A stretch of 64,000 nucleotides of DNA from Euclidia mi (taxonomy: Eukaryota; Arthropoda; Insecta; Lepidoptera; Erebidae), in the NCBI GenBank assembly GCA_944739405.2, contig OX123200.2, forward strand, positions 7,394,761 through 7,458,760, written 5' to 3'. Made by a program: the position numbers and the translations under genes. This document shows positions 34,861 to 46,819 of this stretch, piece after piece. Under the pieces are notes generated by a model. The model saw only the letters and a list, made by a program, of their open reading frames with translations, ran no database searches and was not told the origin of the DNA. Position 1 is the stretch's first letter; every line of letters begins with the position of its first letter.

Positions 34861-37800
34861 GGTTACACAGATTGATTTATTTAATATTTAATATACACAA
34901 ACAATATGAGGTTACAGTTAAAGAAAACCAAATCGCTTATATGCTATACAATGTTAAATCTACGACTACGATACTAATATAGGACACAGAAAATACAAAA
35001 CAAAATAGGAGACACTTTAGGTACTAAAAACAGATAAGGCAGCATTAAAACACATTAAATACATTACACTTACAAATACTATTTACATTTTGGTACTATT
35101 TGGAGGCCATGGTCAAAAATAAAATTATTGACTTACATAACACATTTGTTTTGTCATAAAAAATGTCAGCAGTAGGATGAGCTTGTAAAAACTTATTAAT
35201 GAGTTGGATGGCTCTAGCCGTAGGACTACTATTACTTACGTTTAAATGCCATGACGGTGGATAAGTAAGGAGTGGATGTTGTCTACGTCCAGCACCCCGA
35301 ATGTATCGTTCGGGCACATAAAAATATAAGCATTCTCGTACAGAAGGATTGTCAACTCTATTTAATAGCAACTGACAGTAATGAAAAATATGCTTGTAAT
35401 CTCGTCTAAGTTGTAAGGTGTCAAGACCGACCATCCCTGACACGAACATGGATGGGTATAAATATGGATAGTATCCAAAAGTTCTCTTGTAAAGAAAGCG
35501 TGCGAATTTACGTTGTACCTTTTCTATCATAAGGGTATAGAGTTTTTCGCGGGGGTTCCAAATGGTAGCATTATACTCTAGTAGGTATACTTCGAACATA
35601 GGCGTTATTATATAACATTTTAATTACTGCAATGTTAGCAAAATTATACGAAGTTCTTATTATGAATCCTAAAGATTTATTAGCACTTTTGCATACGTGG
35701 ATAATATGTATGTTCGTGGAAATTTATTTGACTGTCAAATAACACTCCAAGATCTTTAATTGTGGTCACACGCTCGAGTGGGGTTCCTCCAAGTCTATAA
35801 CTCATATTAGTCAACGTACGAGCCCTAGAAAAGGTTATAGTTTTACACTTTGAGATATTGAAAGTCAACTTATTTCTCACACTCCATTCAAATACTGCAT
35901 TAATATCTCGCTGCAACAGTAGACAATCTTCAGGTTTAGATATCGATAGAAGGCGCCGGGTGATGACGGAATTACGAGTGAGCTTCTGAAGGCCGGCGGT
36001 GCACCCGCTAGAGAAGCCCTCCGGAAGCTATTTAATTTCGTCATTCTCGAGGGTAAAACGCCACAGGCGTGGCACAGAGGTGTGGTGGTGCTTTTCTTTA
36101 AGAAAGGGGATAAAACCCTCTTGAAGAACTACAGACCCATCACACTTCTGAGCCACGTCTACAAGCTGTTTTCGAGGGTCATCACGAATCGTCTCGAGAG
36201 CAAGCTAGACGACTTCCAGCCTCTCGAACAAGCCGGTTTCCGTAAAGGCTATAGTACCATAGACCACATACATACGCTGCGGCAGGTTATACAGAAGTCC
36301 GAGGAGTATAACCAGCCCCTATGCTTGGCGTTTGTGGACTATGAGAAAGCCTTCGATTCGATTGAAACCTGGGCGGTGCTACAGTCTCTCCAACGGTGCC
36401 GGATTGACTACCGATATATCAAAGTGCTGAAGTGTTTGTATGAAAACGCCACTATGTCAGTCCGCCTCCAGGACCAGAGTTCGAAACCTATTCAACTCCA
36501 GCGAGGGGTGAGACAGGGGGATGTCATATCCCCGAAACTGTTTACCACTGCGCTGGAGGATGTTTTCAAGCTTCTGGACTGGAATGGACTCGGCATCAAC
36601 ATCAACGGCGAGTACATCACTCACCTTCGATTCGCAGACGATATCGTAGTCATGGCTAAGACCATGGAAGACCTAGGCACAATGCTCGATGGCCTCTGTA
36701 GAGTCTCCCAACAAGTAGGTCTTAAGATGAACATGGACAAGACGAAAATCATGTCGAACGTCCATGTTGTACCTGCTCCTATTCAGGTTGGGAACTCTAT
36801 GCTCGAAGTTGTCGACAAGTATATCTACCTGGGACAAGTAGTCCAATTAGGTAGGTCCAACTTCGAGAAGGAGGTCAATCGTCGAATCCAACTCGGTTGG
36901 GCAGCGTTTGGGAAGCTACGACATATCTTCTCGTCCGATATCCCGCAGTGTCTCAAGACGAAAGTCTTTGACCAGTGTGTGTTGCCAGTGATGACTTACG
37001 GATCAGAGACGTGGTCGCTCACTATGGGCCTTATCAGAAGGCTCAAGGTCACTCAGAGGGCGATGGAGAGAGCTATGCTTGGAGTTTCCCTGCGAGATCG
37101 AATCAGAAATGAGGAGATCCGCAGTAGAACCAAAGTCGCCGACATAGCTCTCCGGATAGCCAAGCTGAAGTGGCAGTGGGCAGGGCACATAGCTCGAAGA
37201 ACCGATGGCCGTTGGGGCAGAAAGGTTCTGGAGTGGCGGCCACGTACCGGACGACGCAGCAGAGGTAGGCCCCCCGCAAGGTGGACCGACGATCTTGTCA
37301 AGATCGCGGGAGGAGGTTGGATGCGGGCGGCTCAAGACCGGTCTGTGTGGAGAACCTTGGGGGAGGCCTATGTCCAGCAGTGGACGTCGTTTGGCTGATA
37401 TGATGATCGATAGAAACAACTTAAGGTCGTCCGCAAACATTAAACATTTAGCTTTAGAAATAACACTTGATATATCATTGATCATGATAAGAAATTGGGT
37501 AGGCCCGAGGGTGCTACCTTGGCTTACAACGGAACGCGTATAATATTCCTGAGATCGATAGTGTCCTACCTTAACGTACTGCTTGCGATCTTTGAGATAA
37601 TCAGCCATTAGTTTTAAAAGGGAAGGAGAGAATCCAAGCACTGAAAACTTGGCGAGAAGGATGTCATTGTCAACAAGATCAAAAGCTTTGGTAAAATCAA
37701 AGTAGGCAGCATCTACTTGGCCACCTTTAGTTATATTAGAGCTTATGTAATCTGTAAATCTTATGTGGTTAGTTAATGTTGAGCGCTCCGGTCGAAATCC

Positions 37801-38090
37801 GTGCTGGAAGTCATCAAGACGATTATTAATTTCACGTATTAAATTGCTATTAAGAAAAGATTCGAATACCTTATTAGCAAAAACTGATAAGACGGCTATA
37901 GGTCTGAAATTAGTTACATCTGTAGACGAATTTATTTTGGGCACTGGCGTCACTCTAGACACTTTCCACTTACTGGGATAAACACCTTGCTGAAGGGACA
38001 GATTATAAATGTAAAGAAGTGGTTTTTCAAGAACAGATAGGCAATCCTTCAATAAGAATGATGCATTCATCCTCCCAGATGCCCAGTTGC
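34860..38090 (-). mobile_element. Jockey/CR1-like LINE, 5'-truncated, split by another LINE
   Basis: Minus-strand reverse transcriptase. From 38070 down: LEKPLLYIYNLSLQQGVYPS, VTPVPKINSSTDVTNFRPIA, AYFDFTKAFDLVDNDILLAK, VVSQGSTLGPTQFLIMINDI and the catalytic box LMFADDLKLFLS at about 37430. An RTE-like LINE then interrupts it (35952-37405). Beyond the insert the frame continues with PEDCLLLQRDINAVFEWS and NISKCKTITFSRA. After a break it resumes at 35599 with NATIWNPREKLYTLMIEKVQ and ends TMASK at 35096. About 240 bases of 3' UTR lie to the left. Apart from the insertion and one damaged stretch (about 35600-35680) the RT is well preserved. Confidence 0.85.
35952..37405 (+). mobile_element. RTE-like LINE nested in the minus-strand LINE
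   Basis: Open from about 35952 (KAPGDDGITSELLKAGG) through ORF 36082-37398. RT motifs in order: FFKKGDKTLLKNYRPITLLS, AFVDYEKAFDSIETWAVLQS (box A), RGVRQGDVISPKLFTTALED (box B) and LRFADDIVVMAKT (box C, catalytic FADD). The C-terminal part has KWQWAGHIARRTDGRWG and RGRPPARWTDDL, ending LGEAYVQQWTSFG. The 3' end is GATATGATG. ATCGATAGAA flanks it at 35942-35951 and 37406-37415, a 10-bp target duplication. The endonuclease end is missing (5' truncation), so it cannot move itself. The reverse transcriptase domain shows no stop in 480 codons, hence recent insertion. Confidence 0.92.
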
Positions 38091-38129
38091 ATCCTAGGAT
38101 CCGCTTATTAGTCTCACCAGATTTGACTG

Positions 38130-38270
38130 ATTAGCTTTTCAACAGAGCGACTGCCATCAGAATCTGACCACTGCAACCCAAGGTATAGGTACAATAAGCC
38201 ATGGTTTATAAAGACTAGTGAACGTGTATTCAGTGGTAGGTATTGACTTCCCTTAACGCATAGATTAATA
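38130..38270 (+). repeat. SINE-like tail fragment
   Basis: GGATCCGCTTATTAGTCTCA, GATTTGACTGATTAGCTTTT and GTATTCAGTGGTAGGTATTG follow the order of the copy at 39360-39610. Confidence 0.5.
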
Positions 38271-38793
38271 TGTATAGACGGTCCTTAACGACTGTCAAAT
38301 ATTGATACATTAATTTGTTGACTATGTACTAAAACTTTGAATTTAATGTAATATTATCAACGCATAAAATAAGTAGTTTACTTTGATTAAGTATTACTGT
38401 TTAACTTTGAACGTTATCACCATGTGTTAAGTATAATTTTCGTTTGTTCGTCTTTATAGACGTGAAGTTAGCTACATGATAACACTTCGTTTAAAAACTG
38501 TTTGTGGTTTGTTTTTCGCAATTGTACGTAATTTAATTATTTCTGATATGTATATGTAATAACCGCTTCTCGTTGGTAATAATTTATAATATCGTTATTT
38601 CTTAATATTTATAGATACTTGACCATTTGTACGAGTTAATTCAACATATTCTTAGATGGTTGAGTTTTAAAACGTAGCCTTCGTATCGATAACACCGATC
38701 TGAAGTTAATCACACAACACGACCAAGGTGTTCGCGAACAGTGCTTTGCAATATTATTTTTTAATAAATACAGACAAACTGTTAAAAATAATC
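38270..38793. other. Upstream region of NDUFV2
   Basis: AT-rich. The core promoter must lie here; CACACAACACGACCAAGGTG and TTCGCGAACAGTGCTTTGC at about 38712-38750 may be near the transcription start (AACAGTGC resembles an initiator). No certain element. Confidence 0.35.
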
Positions 38794-41700
38794 ATGTTGT
38801 CCAGCCTCAGGACTGGAGTTCAGGGTTTGGTAGGTCACTATAAAAAATAAGAAGTTGTTGCGGTTATTGTAAACAATCGTATTATATAATAACAGTTTGA
38901 CATTTGAGTAACGTAGGTTCAGTGATTTGTATTTGGATTTTCAGTGGCGTGTGTCGGCTAGGAATCTTCAAACCAGCTCAGTTCTTCAGCATGACACCAT
39001 GTTTGTCCACCGTGATACTCCCGAGGACAACGCTAGCACTCCTTTTGAGTTTTCAGCCGCTAATCAAAAGGTACTATCAACAACTGTCATCTGTTTTTCA
39101 ATAACATTCTTTTTATATTCTTGCAGTGTTCTAAAACCAAAGTATAAATAACCATTTGATGTACATCCAGTGACGATGACGACAAATGAAAATCAGTGTT
39201 TAAATACATTATGAATATCATAAAATATTTTAGGTTAACTTTTTTTTATTGGCACTTTCATTTTATGTTAGTACTTACATGTATTTTGCATAGGACGCGT
39301 CCAATTTGAAGCCAAAATAATAATAGACATACTGTAGCCATAGTGTCCTAATACCAGTTTCAACCTGGGGTCCGCTTACTAGTCTAACTGGATTTGACTG
39401 AATATTATGAGGTCAGACAGAGCGACTGCCTGTCTGACCTCCGCAACTCGAAGGTATAGCGATATTCTATGGTTTAGACTATTGTTAGTTCATTTAAAAG
39501 TACTGACACCCTATAACGAACGACAGCTGGGACTGAAGTCTTAACATGCTCTCTGAGGCACCGCAAAAGTGACAATTAACTATTCAATATGCAACTCCGA
39601 AAGGACATTGATGCATGCTAGTGCATGTTACCATAGTGTCCTCTTTATAGGAAATCCTATAAAGATAAATCATTAAGATTTATGGTCTTTCCTAATAAAG
39701 TCAAATTGTATAAGTTTTCAACCGAAGCAGTGCTCAGTGCAGCTCCCATTATACCATAATTATTATGTCAATGAAGTTTAAAGACCCATTCAGACATCTG
39801 ATATACATACCACAGAAAATTCTTTTACCAATGACTTTTTGCGTGCGGCCAAAGATGTCATGATCATAATAATTAATGATAACTTACTAATTTATCACAA
39901 ATTATATTATTTCAGAGAGTTGATGCCCTCCTAGGAATCTACCCTGAAGGTCACAAGCGTGGAGCCATGATTCCACTGCTAGACTTGGCTCAACGTCAGA
40001 ATGGAGGTTGGCTACCTATCTCTGCAATGCACAAAGTAGCTGAAATCCTCAACCTGCCACGCATGAGGGTGTATGAGGTTGCTACATTCTACACTATGTT
40101 TATCAGGTATGTTGTTAGACCAAACTTGTCCAGTAATGAAACCAGTTTTATCTTATGCAACCATTAATTTTGAGAAGAATTGTGTATTTTAACTAAAACA
40201 CTTACGGACTTTCCTAGATAATTGTGTTATTGCTGTTAAACACAAGGATTTAACATAACATAACATATCTTCACGCCTTTTGTCCCCGAAGGGGTAGGCA
40301 GAGGTGTATTACACACCCACACTTCGCCAGATATGTTTCGGTCCCAATGTAATAGGGGGCGAGCCTATTGCCATCTACCGGGCACATTGTTAAGCGAGCG
40401 ATAATTAATATTTTTAATACACACATAACTTCGAAAAGTCATAGGTGTGTGCCCGGGGTAACTGGGGATCGAACCCGAGACAATCGTCTCGGCAGTCCGT
40501 TACGTACACCACTGGGCTATCGCCGCTTTTATTTTTCCAAATATTTATTTACTTGTTTGGCAGTCCCTGCATTCAAGTTTTCATCTTATTTAAATTTTAA
40601 TGATATTAGATACTATGTAGATTTTGGTTGAAACAATATTTAAATGCAACATGAATATTTACTGGTTCCACAAAAGAACCATGTTTAATTTTCAGTTAAT
40701 ATTTTCGAAAGTTCACACACTGAGGCTATCCATAAAAATAAGTTTATTTATAAACATTTCAGACGACCAGTAGGCAAGTACCACATGCAAGTTTGCACTA
40801 CAACACCCTGCTGGTTGCGTGGCTCTGATGCAGTCCTGAAGGCCATTGTTGAAGGCACCCAGTGCCCTGTCGGAGGCACTAGTCCCTGTGGAAAGTTCTC
40901 TGTGTCTGAGGTAAGTTGACTTTATATGTTGTTTAATACATAGTAAATTTTTCTGCTATTGCTTCAGTTTTCAGTGAAATTCTGTATGTTGATTATTATT
41001 AGTTGTCTCGAAAATTAAACTACTTGAATCAGCTGCTACCAACTGCGTGTACGTAATTATCGAAAAAATTAAATAAAAGCTCTGCTACAGAAATACAGAA
41101 GCTAAATAAGGAATACTTTCCGTTATAAGCTTTAAAGCTTCATCTATACTTACGTAAATGATGCACAGTTAAAAAAAATATCTTTTTATAATAAAATTTC
41201 GAATGTATATGGTTTGTTAAGATTTGTATTCTATGAGTAAATCCGTGTGCATTATTTACGTAGCATTCTCATCATTAATAGATTTATATGATAAATTAGG
41301 TAGTGTGAAAGTGATCTACTAACTACATTATATAACGTTTTTGACCAGCTAGGTCAGCATTGCTTTTGATTACTGTAGCTTGGGATGGTCTGTATTTCTT
41401 TACGATAGCAAATTAGGACACCTATGACAAATTAATACCAGCTGATACATGATTTATAAAACATTTACTTTTCTTTTTTCTACAGGTTGAATGTCTTGGT
41501 GCTTGTGTCAATGCTCCTATGGTGCAGGTCAATGATGATTATTATGTAAGTAATATCTTAATAGATATATTATATATTTATATTAGAGTTGTACAACATT
41601 ATTTTTAGCTATGCTGTTAGAGATCGAGATACATAAAAGATGGTGTGTGGTCACCAATAGATAAAACGAAACGAAACCTTTAAACACTGCTAGTACAACT

Positions 41701-44700
41701 AGACTAGGGTTCTATATTTGCTACAAAAATTAGAGCAATGAACTAAGAAGTACCATGCTCAGATCGAACCCACGTTAGGCAGCTAGCCATAGGGACGTTT
41801 CGGCCTTAAGGGCGTCCGAAAACTTATCGACCTACAATCGGCTTAAGCCGAGTGCGTATCAGCACATTACTCGGATTGACGTTACCTCTGTTCACAAGCA
41901 AGCGGCAGCCGACTTCTCCGAACGGGCATTCCCAGTGCCCATGGGCAGCGTTGGTCACTTATCATCCATCAGGTGACCCGCTTGCTCGTTTGTCGCCATT
42001 TGCCGATCGGCAGTCTGCGACGCCATCAGACCGCGCCAACAGGAATGAACTCATGCATTCGACTGCATTCGGAAATTCAAACGCGTCCACGTGGGCGTTC
42101 GGCTACGCCTGCGATCAGCTGAGCGGCATACCTACCATTTCGCCGCCGGCCGCCGAAGCCGCCGCGCTGCGTCGTCCGCACCGAGCCGATGTCAATGCCA
42201 TTAGCAAGACCCTTATTACATTTACATACCTAAAGGTTTTTCTGACCGCCTGAATCTGATTCCTCGCTAATAAGTTTGGAGACTCCCTTAACGTTTAGAT
42301 CTACCGGCTGTTCATATCACTAGTATTGGCTGGGGTTAGTTTCTTGAGAACTGCTGGTAGACGGGTGCTATAGATAGCTTAGGAAAGTTTGCAATGCTTA
42401 AACCATGATTAAGTATATAAAGTTAAGTTTGTAAACCATGTCTGTTTGTAATAAAGACAGCAGTTTTCGATGAGGTTTGCCAATACGATCGTCAGACGGA
42501 GCTTCGTATACGTCAGGTTCAAATTGCTGTCAGATAGTAGGTACTGATACGTACCTTTTTTTTTTTTTTAAAGACTACTCCCGCATTAGGACTAAATCCT
42601 GTGTCGCGGGGGACTTTACAAACATACAACTAACGGACACAATGAACACTCACACAATGAACTCGAAACAACAATTTGTGGATCACACAAAGTGTTGTCT
42701 CGTGTGGGGATCGAACCCACAACACTCGGCGCAGTGTCGAGAGCGGCAAGGCGGCCGTTTAAACCACTACGCCAACCGTGCAGTCAAAGCTTTTTGAGAA
42801 ACTCTATTGCCTTTTTAAGTATTATTGATTAATTATGCATAATATTCTGTTTACAGGAGGATCTGACAATCGAAGACACGAAAGAAATTGTTGAAAAGCT
42901 GAAGAGGGACGAGAAACCAAAAGCTGGCCCAAGGTATAGTTGCATAAGTATATTTGATTCGTACTTCTGGTTTACAATTTGCAGCCTAACCACTGAAGGC
43001 CTCCCGTGGCTACTGACGTCAGATGGCTGCCGCTCAAAAACAAAAAAAAACCAAACATCTACTATATCTATATAAACTAATAGGATCATACACTAAACCA
43101 TTTTAATAGCTATGATAGATTTCAGACAAGCTCAGGTTAGGGTTGTCAGATTCAGCCATATTATTATGCCGGGACAATACTAGAAGGAGGGAGGGTGTTC
43201 CGTTACTTAGATATACCTACCTAGCAACATTAACGCGCTCATACGCGAAGTCTTCTGTCGTCAGTCGAGTGCCGGCAGTGTCAGTGTTGCTAGTTAGTCT
43301 CGCTGTACCTCGTTAAAGTCGACGAATTTCTTGACAATCCCGGATTTGCCGGACACATTCAGTAGGCACTTTTGTTCGAATGATATCTAGGTACTTGTAC
43401 CTATTAAGTATTTATTTATCTACTGCGTTTTCTTTTTATAACTTCTATTGACAGTACTTCCACTTGTCGCGATCATATACGGGTTCTTGCCAATCCTTTG
43501 TGAGGTGTTCAGTTTATCCCGCCATCTCGTCAGGGGCCTTTGGCCACAAGCCACAACGAAACGGCAACCCGTTTCTTGCTATTGGGTATTCACTTTGTGA
43601 TACGTTTAGTACTATACTATGTGCGCTGTAGCAAGGTGCGGGTGGCAGTTTCAGTAACGTTTCATTTCACTTTTGAAAGTTGCCGCGATTTACAAATTAT
43701 GACTTAGTATTTCAGTTGTACCACATTCGAAACATTTGAAATCATTAATTACTGTGGTACATTAAATTATACCCAACCAGAATGTTCTAGTCTCCAAATA
43801 AAATCTAATGGAAAGAAAAATTAAGCAAAATGTTATGAGTATAACGTAACGCCATAGACGTATTTAGTGATGGGATGTACTGCTACGATGGATATTCGAT
43901 GTTTTTATAATAAAAAACGTATATTGGGTGTACTTCAAATCATATTGTAAAAAGTCTGTAATTATATAAATGAAACAACAGAACATATCTCTAAACGTAT
44001 ATCAGAGTCGGCAACAGCTGAATTGTCACTAAATTCATCATCTGTATCTGTGACGGATATTATCATCGATGACTCCATTATATTGTCAATGTGGATGTCA
44101 CGATCCCAATCAGACATAATGTCCCCTCTTTGTTTTATTCACAACCTTCGACCAGTCTTCAGGTTGAACATTGTTGATGGCCGCTTGCAATAAGACCAAC
44201 ATTTTATTTGCCGTAAATGGCGGCGAAGTATTATTTCTTGCGGCGTGACCTTTTATTTGGGCCCAAATCATCTCAATAGCGTTATACTGGCTAGGCACAG
44301 GTACTTCGACTACCACCCTACCATTGCCAGCAATGGTAGGGTGGTAGTCGAAGTACCTGGTGGCCTTTTTCTTTTTGCCATTTCGTCCAGAGCATAGGTA
44401 GGAGTTGGTGGCTTATGACGCCGTACTAAGGCAATAAGCTCTGCCTTTAACATTTTGATATCTGCTGTAACTCCGTTTTCATTCAGCCACTTCACCAACT
44501 CGCTTTTGCGGTTAGATTGGTTTAGGGGTTTATTAACTTGTACCAAATGGTAGGGTGCTAGCTAGTTTTATATAAGTACAAAGATATTATTATGTAGCCA
44601 TAAAATATATATACCTATTGACAAGTTTATACACGTAGTTACACTGCAAAACCGAATAACACTCAAATTTTGATAACACTATTAATCTGAACTAGATTTA

Positions 44701-46235
44701 TTCTGTGAGTATCATTAGATCGATAAAAATGAATTGCATAACGTCACATCCCTAGTCATGTGGTACTGACGGATGTCAACGTCATATAGGCAACTATCAT
44801 CCGCACCATGCTACAGCGCACAGGGTATAGGTATCTCGAATCGATCCTCGATCTCGAAATTAATCAACTTATTCTTAAAATGACTGCCTCCGTGGTCTAG
44901 TCATCTAGCGGATAGCGTATGCGACTGCTGATCCAAAGTGTTACTGGGTTTTTCCGCATTCTCAGTAGCAGCACGGAGTCTGGTGATGTGCCCGGTAACG
45001 GCAGCGTATTTCCCTTTCCGTGTCCAACTGGCGACACCAGTCTCGCCAAATCCACACATTTTTGTATTACTAAGGAATTCTCCGAGCTCGTGTTCAATTC
45101 GTGTCAACTGAGCACGCCTTTGTGATCAAGTGGCACAGGGGAAGGTTTGACAAAATTGTGTGCAGTTGAACGGAACACTTTTTTGACAGTCCGAATTTTT
45201 TATAAAAAAAAACACTAAGTTGACGGAGCCCTGCTTCGAAGGGCTCCTATTTGGATTTGATGGTCACAAGAGAACCTAACATAACCTACTTACTTACTTG
45301 AGTTAGTCTCACCTAAACTAATTGCAATGAGAAGCGCGCGAATCCAACTTCGGGCGCTCGCGCCTGCTTCGGCCCGCACGATTTAATCCGAACACACGAA
45401 CATTTACGAACGCGCTAAATCGGCACGGAATTGTTTCGAACAGACCAGTTCAAAACCGTGTTCAATTCAATTGCACACTATTTGTAAAACTTCTTTTAAA
45501 GTTGCTTGATCGCAAAAACGTGCTCAGTTGACGCGAGTTGAGCACGGGTTGGTTGAATTCCGTAGTAATACAAAAATTTACGGTAGTAGAACCGCTGAAA
45601 AGTTGCTGATTTCAGCATGAATGGGTCGGCTCAACCGGGGAAGTACTAGCCTCTCACAGAAAATCGACGTAAAGTAACAGTACCTAAACTGTTGCGTTTC
45701 GTTCGGTGAGTGAGAGTGCCGGAGGTCCTATCCCCTATTCCTTCTCCCTCATCCCACTCCTCATCCTATCCCTTTTCCCAACCCCAAGGGGCGGCAACGC
45801 ACTTGTGACTCCTGTAGTATTGCTTGTGTCCATGGGCGGCGGTAATTGCTTACCATCAGGCGATCCGTCTGCTCGTTTGCCGCCTAGTGCTATATAAAAA
45901 AACGTCTGAATTTTGGCGAGACCGATGTCGCCAGTTGAACACGGAAAGGGAAATACGCGGTAACGGTAATAGCCTCGCCCTCTATTACGTGGGACCTAAA
46001 AATTCGTGGCGAAATGTGGGTGTAATATAACACCTCTGCCTACCCCTTCGGTGATACAGGCGTCAGCCTATAAATAAAAATAAAAGATCTTAAAATCAGA
46101 CAAAAATAGTGATTGAAGTATTTTCTCTTTTAATTTAGGAGTGGCAGATTTGCAGCTGAACCTCTAGGTGGATTGACAAGTTTGACAGAACCACCGACCG
46201 GACCCGGCTTCGGAGTACAAGACGCATTCAAGTAG
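38794..46235 (+). CDS. NDUFV2: NADH dehydrogenase (ubiquinone) flavoprotein 2, 24-kDa subunit of complex I
   Basis: Seven exons with GT-AG introns: 38794-38829, 38945-39070, 39916-40106, 40763-40910, 41486-41545, 42857-42933 and 46139-46235. Phases join without conflict into about 244 residues (human about 249). The N-terminus (MLSSLRTGVQGLWRVSARNL) is Arg/Ser-rich and acid-free, a mitochondrial targeting peptide. The thioredoxin-like domain holds the [2Fe-2S] cluster N1a: C-x4-C in QVCTTTPCW and C-x3-C in VECLGACVNAP. Other family blocks are GWLPISAMHKVAEIL, RMRVYEVATFYTMF and the C-terminal PTGPGFGVQDAFK. The protein sits beside NDUFV1 in the N-module of complex I, where N1a accepts electrons from the FMN site. 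One oddity is that the segment between the two ligand pairs (EGTQCPVGGTSPCGKFSVSE) has two extra cysteines. Introns carry SINE and transposon relics. Confidence 0.97.
39360..39610 (+). repeat. SINE-like element in NDUFV2 intron 2
   Basis: GGGGTCCGCTTACTAGTCTA, GACTGCCTGTCTGACCTCCG and the tail CGACAGCTGGGACTGAAGTC, then CTCTCTGAGGCACCG. Same order as the copy at 29940-30190. Confidence 0.6.
40262..40530 (-). repeat. Two SINE pieces in NDUFV2 intron 3
   Basis: 40262-40385 is the tail part of the first family (complement of CTCTGCCTACCCCTTCGGGG). 40395-40530 is the head of the third family in minus orientation (complement GCGGCGATAGCCCAGTGGTG, box B GGGTTCGATCCCCAG). Confidence 0.65.
41750..42250. 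repeat. Retroposon 3' region in NDUFV2 intron 5
   Basis: Includes AGATCGAACCCACGTTAGGC and GCGTATCAGCACATTACTCG. Then CATTCCCAGTGCCCATGGGC and CATCAGGTGACCCGCTTGCT, a tail resembling the LINE tail at 45700-45900. A GC-rich stretch (42080-42190) is open by composition only. Confidence 0.5.
42560..42785 (-). repeat. tRNA-derived SINE, second family, near full length
   Basis: Complement of GACTGCACGGTTGGCGTAGT (box A region) at the right end; box B GTGGGTTCGATCCCCACACG near 42710; the tail ends GGGAGTAGTCTTT plus a T run. Sister of 13090-13310. It lies in NDUFV2 intron 5. Confidence 0.85.
44110..44546 (-). pseudogene. IS630/mariner-type transposase fragment with a foldback duplication
   Basis: Minus strand from 44546: SNRKSELVKWLNENGVTADI, then ELIALVRRHKPPTPTYALDE, the spacer region before the last catalytic residue in DD(E/D) transposases with long spacers. 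In a shifted frame HQVLRLPPYHC follows, then the hairpin 44298-44359, then SQYNAIEMIWAQIKGHAARN with the catalytic Glu, ending KRGHYV. The N-terminal half is absent. It lies in NDUFV2 intron 6. Confidence 0.65.
44298..44359. repeat. Perfect hairpin, 30-bp arms, 2-nt loop
   Basis: Arms 44298-44327 and 44330-44359 are exact complements. The right arm, read on the minus strand, encodes the HQVLRLPPYHC region of the transposase; the left arm is its inverted copy and replaces the few codons before NAIEMIW. Confidence 0.93.
45225..45247. repeat. Single GGAGCCCTGC-type hairpin
   Basis: GGAGCCCTGCTTCGAAGGGC then TCC, followed by AAGAGAACCTAACATAACCT. It is a diverged single copy of the unit that is tandem at 33714-33974. 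Confidence 0.7.
45700..45905 (+). repeat. LINE 3' tail in NDUFV2 intron 6
   Basis: CCAAGGGGCGGCAACGCACT, TGTCCATGGGCGGCGGTAAT and CATCAGGCGATCCGTCTGCT, ending TATATAAAAAA. I recall this as a very common lepidopteran non-LTR tail. Confidence 0.7.
45975..46080 (+). repeat. SINE tail, first family, plus orientation
   Basis: CTCTATTACGTGGGACCTAA, ATGTGGGTGTAATATAACAC and CTCTGCCTACCCCTTCGGTG, then ACAGGCGTCAGCCTAT and an A-rich end. It shows the SINE's 3' polarity. Confidence 0.7.
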
Positions 46236-46278
46236 AACACATTTTTGTTTTATAAATTTTATTCATAGGCAATATTTA

Positions 46279-46284
46279 AATAAA
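46279..46284 (+). terminator. Polyadenylation signal of NDUFV2
   Basis: AATAAA 44 bases after the TAG at 46233-46235. Confidence 0.75.
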
Positions 46285-46556
46285 TCATGTTAGAAAATCT
46301 GTTCTTTTATTTACCCTTCGTGATCATAGGTCGTGATTGTAGAAACGTGACACATTAGGTAAGTAAGCTCTACTAAATTATCGGTATTCACGCATTGGTA
46401 ATCCATAAAAGTTATTTTTCTTGTCAAATTGCCTCTAAATAGTACCTGCCTATAAAATGAAAAATATACTTATGAGAGTTAAAATAGGTACTGTTATATT
46501 GTCCTAACTACTCCTAACCCTTGCGCAAGAAGTTGATTCCCAGCCAAGCAGCTGAT

Positions 46557-46815
46557 AGGGAAGTTTCCTGCAAGTGAAATAAATTATACAAGTATTTTTA
46601 TCTAGTGAAACATGTCAAAGTAATAGTAGTTTCATTCATCAATTAATATTAAAACTTTATTTAACATTTTTTATCGTCAATTTATTGGTATTAAGTAACA
46701 GTTGACAGCAAAACACTATGACGTCACTACGTCGTATTTCATACAAAACCCTTGGCAAAGGTCCTTTTCGACATTTCATTAAAAGTGCTTGATTTGACTA
46801 GTTGGAAACAACCCT
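46557..46815. mobile_element. MITE family B, copy 1, with an internal CRE palindrome
   Basis: Ends AGGGAAGTTTCC and GGAAACAACCCT are inverted repeats; AT dinucleotides flank it (46555-46556, 46816-46817). It contains TGACGTCA at 46719-46726. The other copy, in reverse orientation, is at 54761-55029. Very AT-rich, no ORF. Confidence 0.85.
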
Positions 46816-46819
46816 ATTG

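Noticed and set aside
37003..37398. Long minus-strand open frame overlapping the RTE-like LINE end
   Set aside because: It is a shadow: the minus LINE's true frame stops being homologous at 37406, where the nested plus-strand LINE begins.
41852..42253. 133-codon GC-rich plus-strand frame in NDUFV2 intron 5
   Set aside because: It lies in a retroposon 3' region; the composition explains the lack of stops and no protein family fits.
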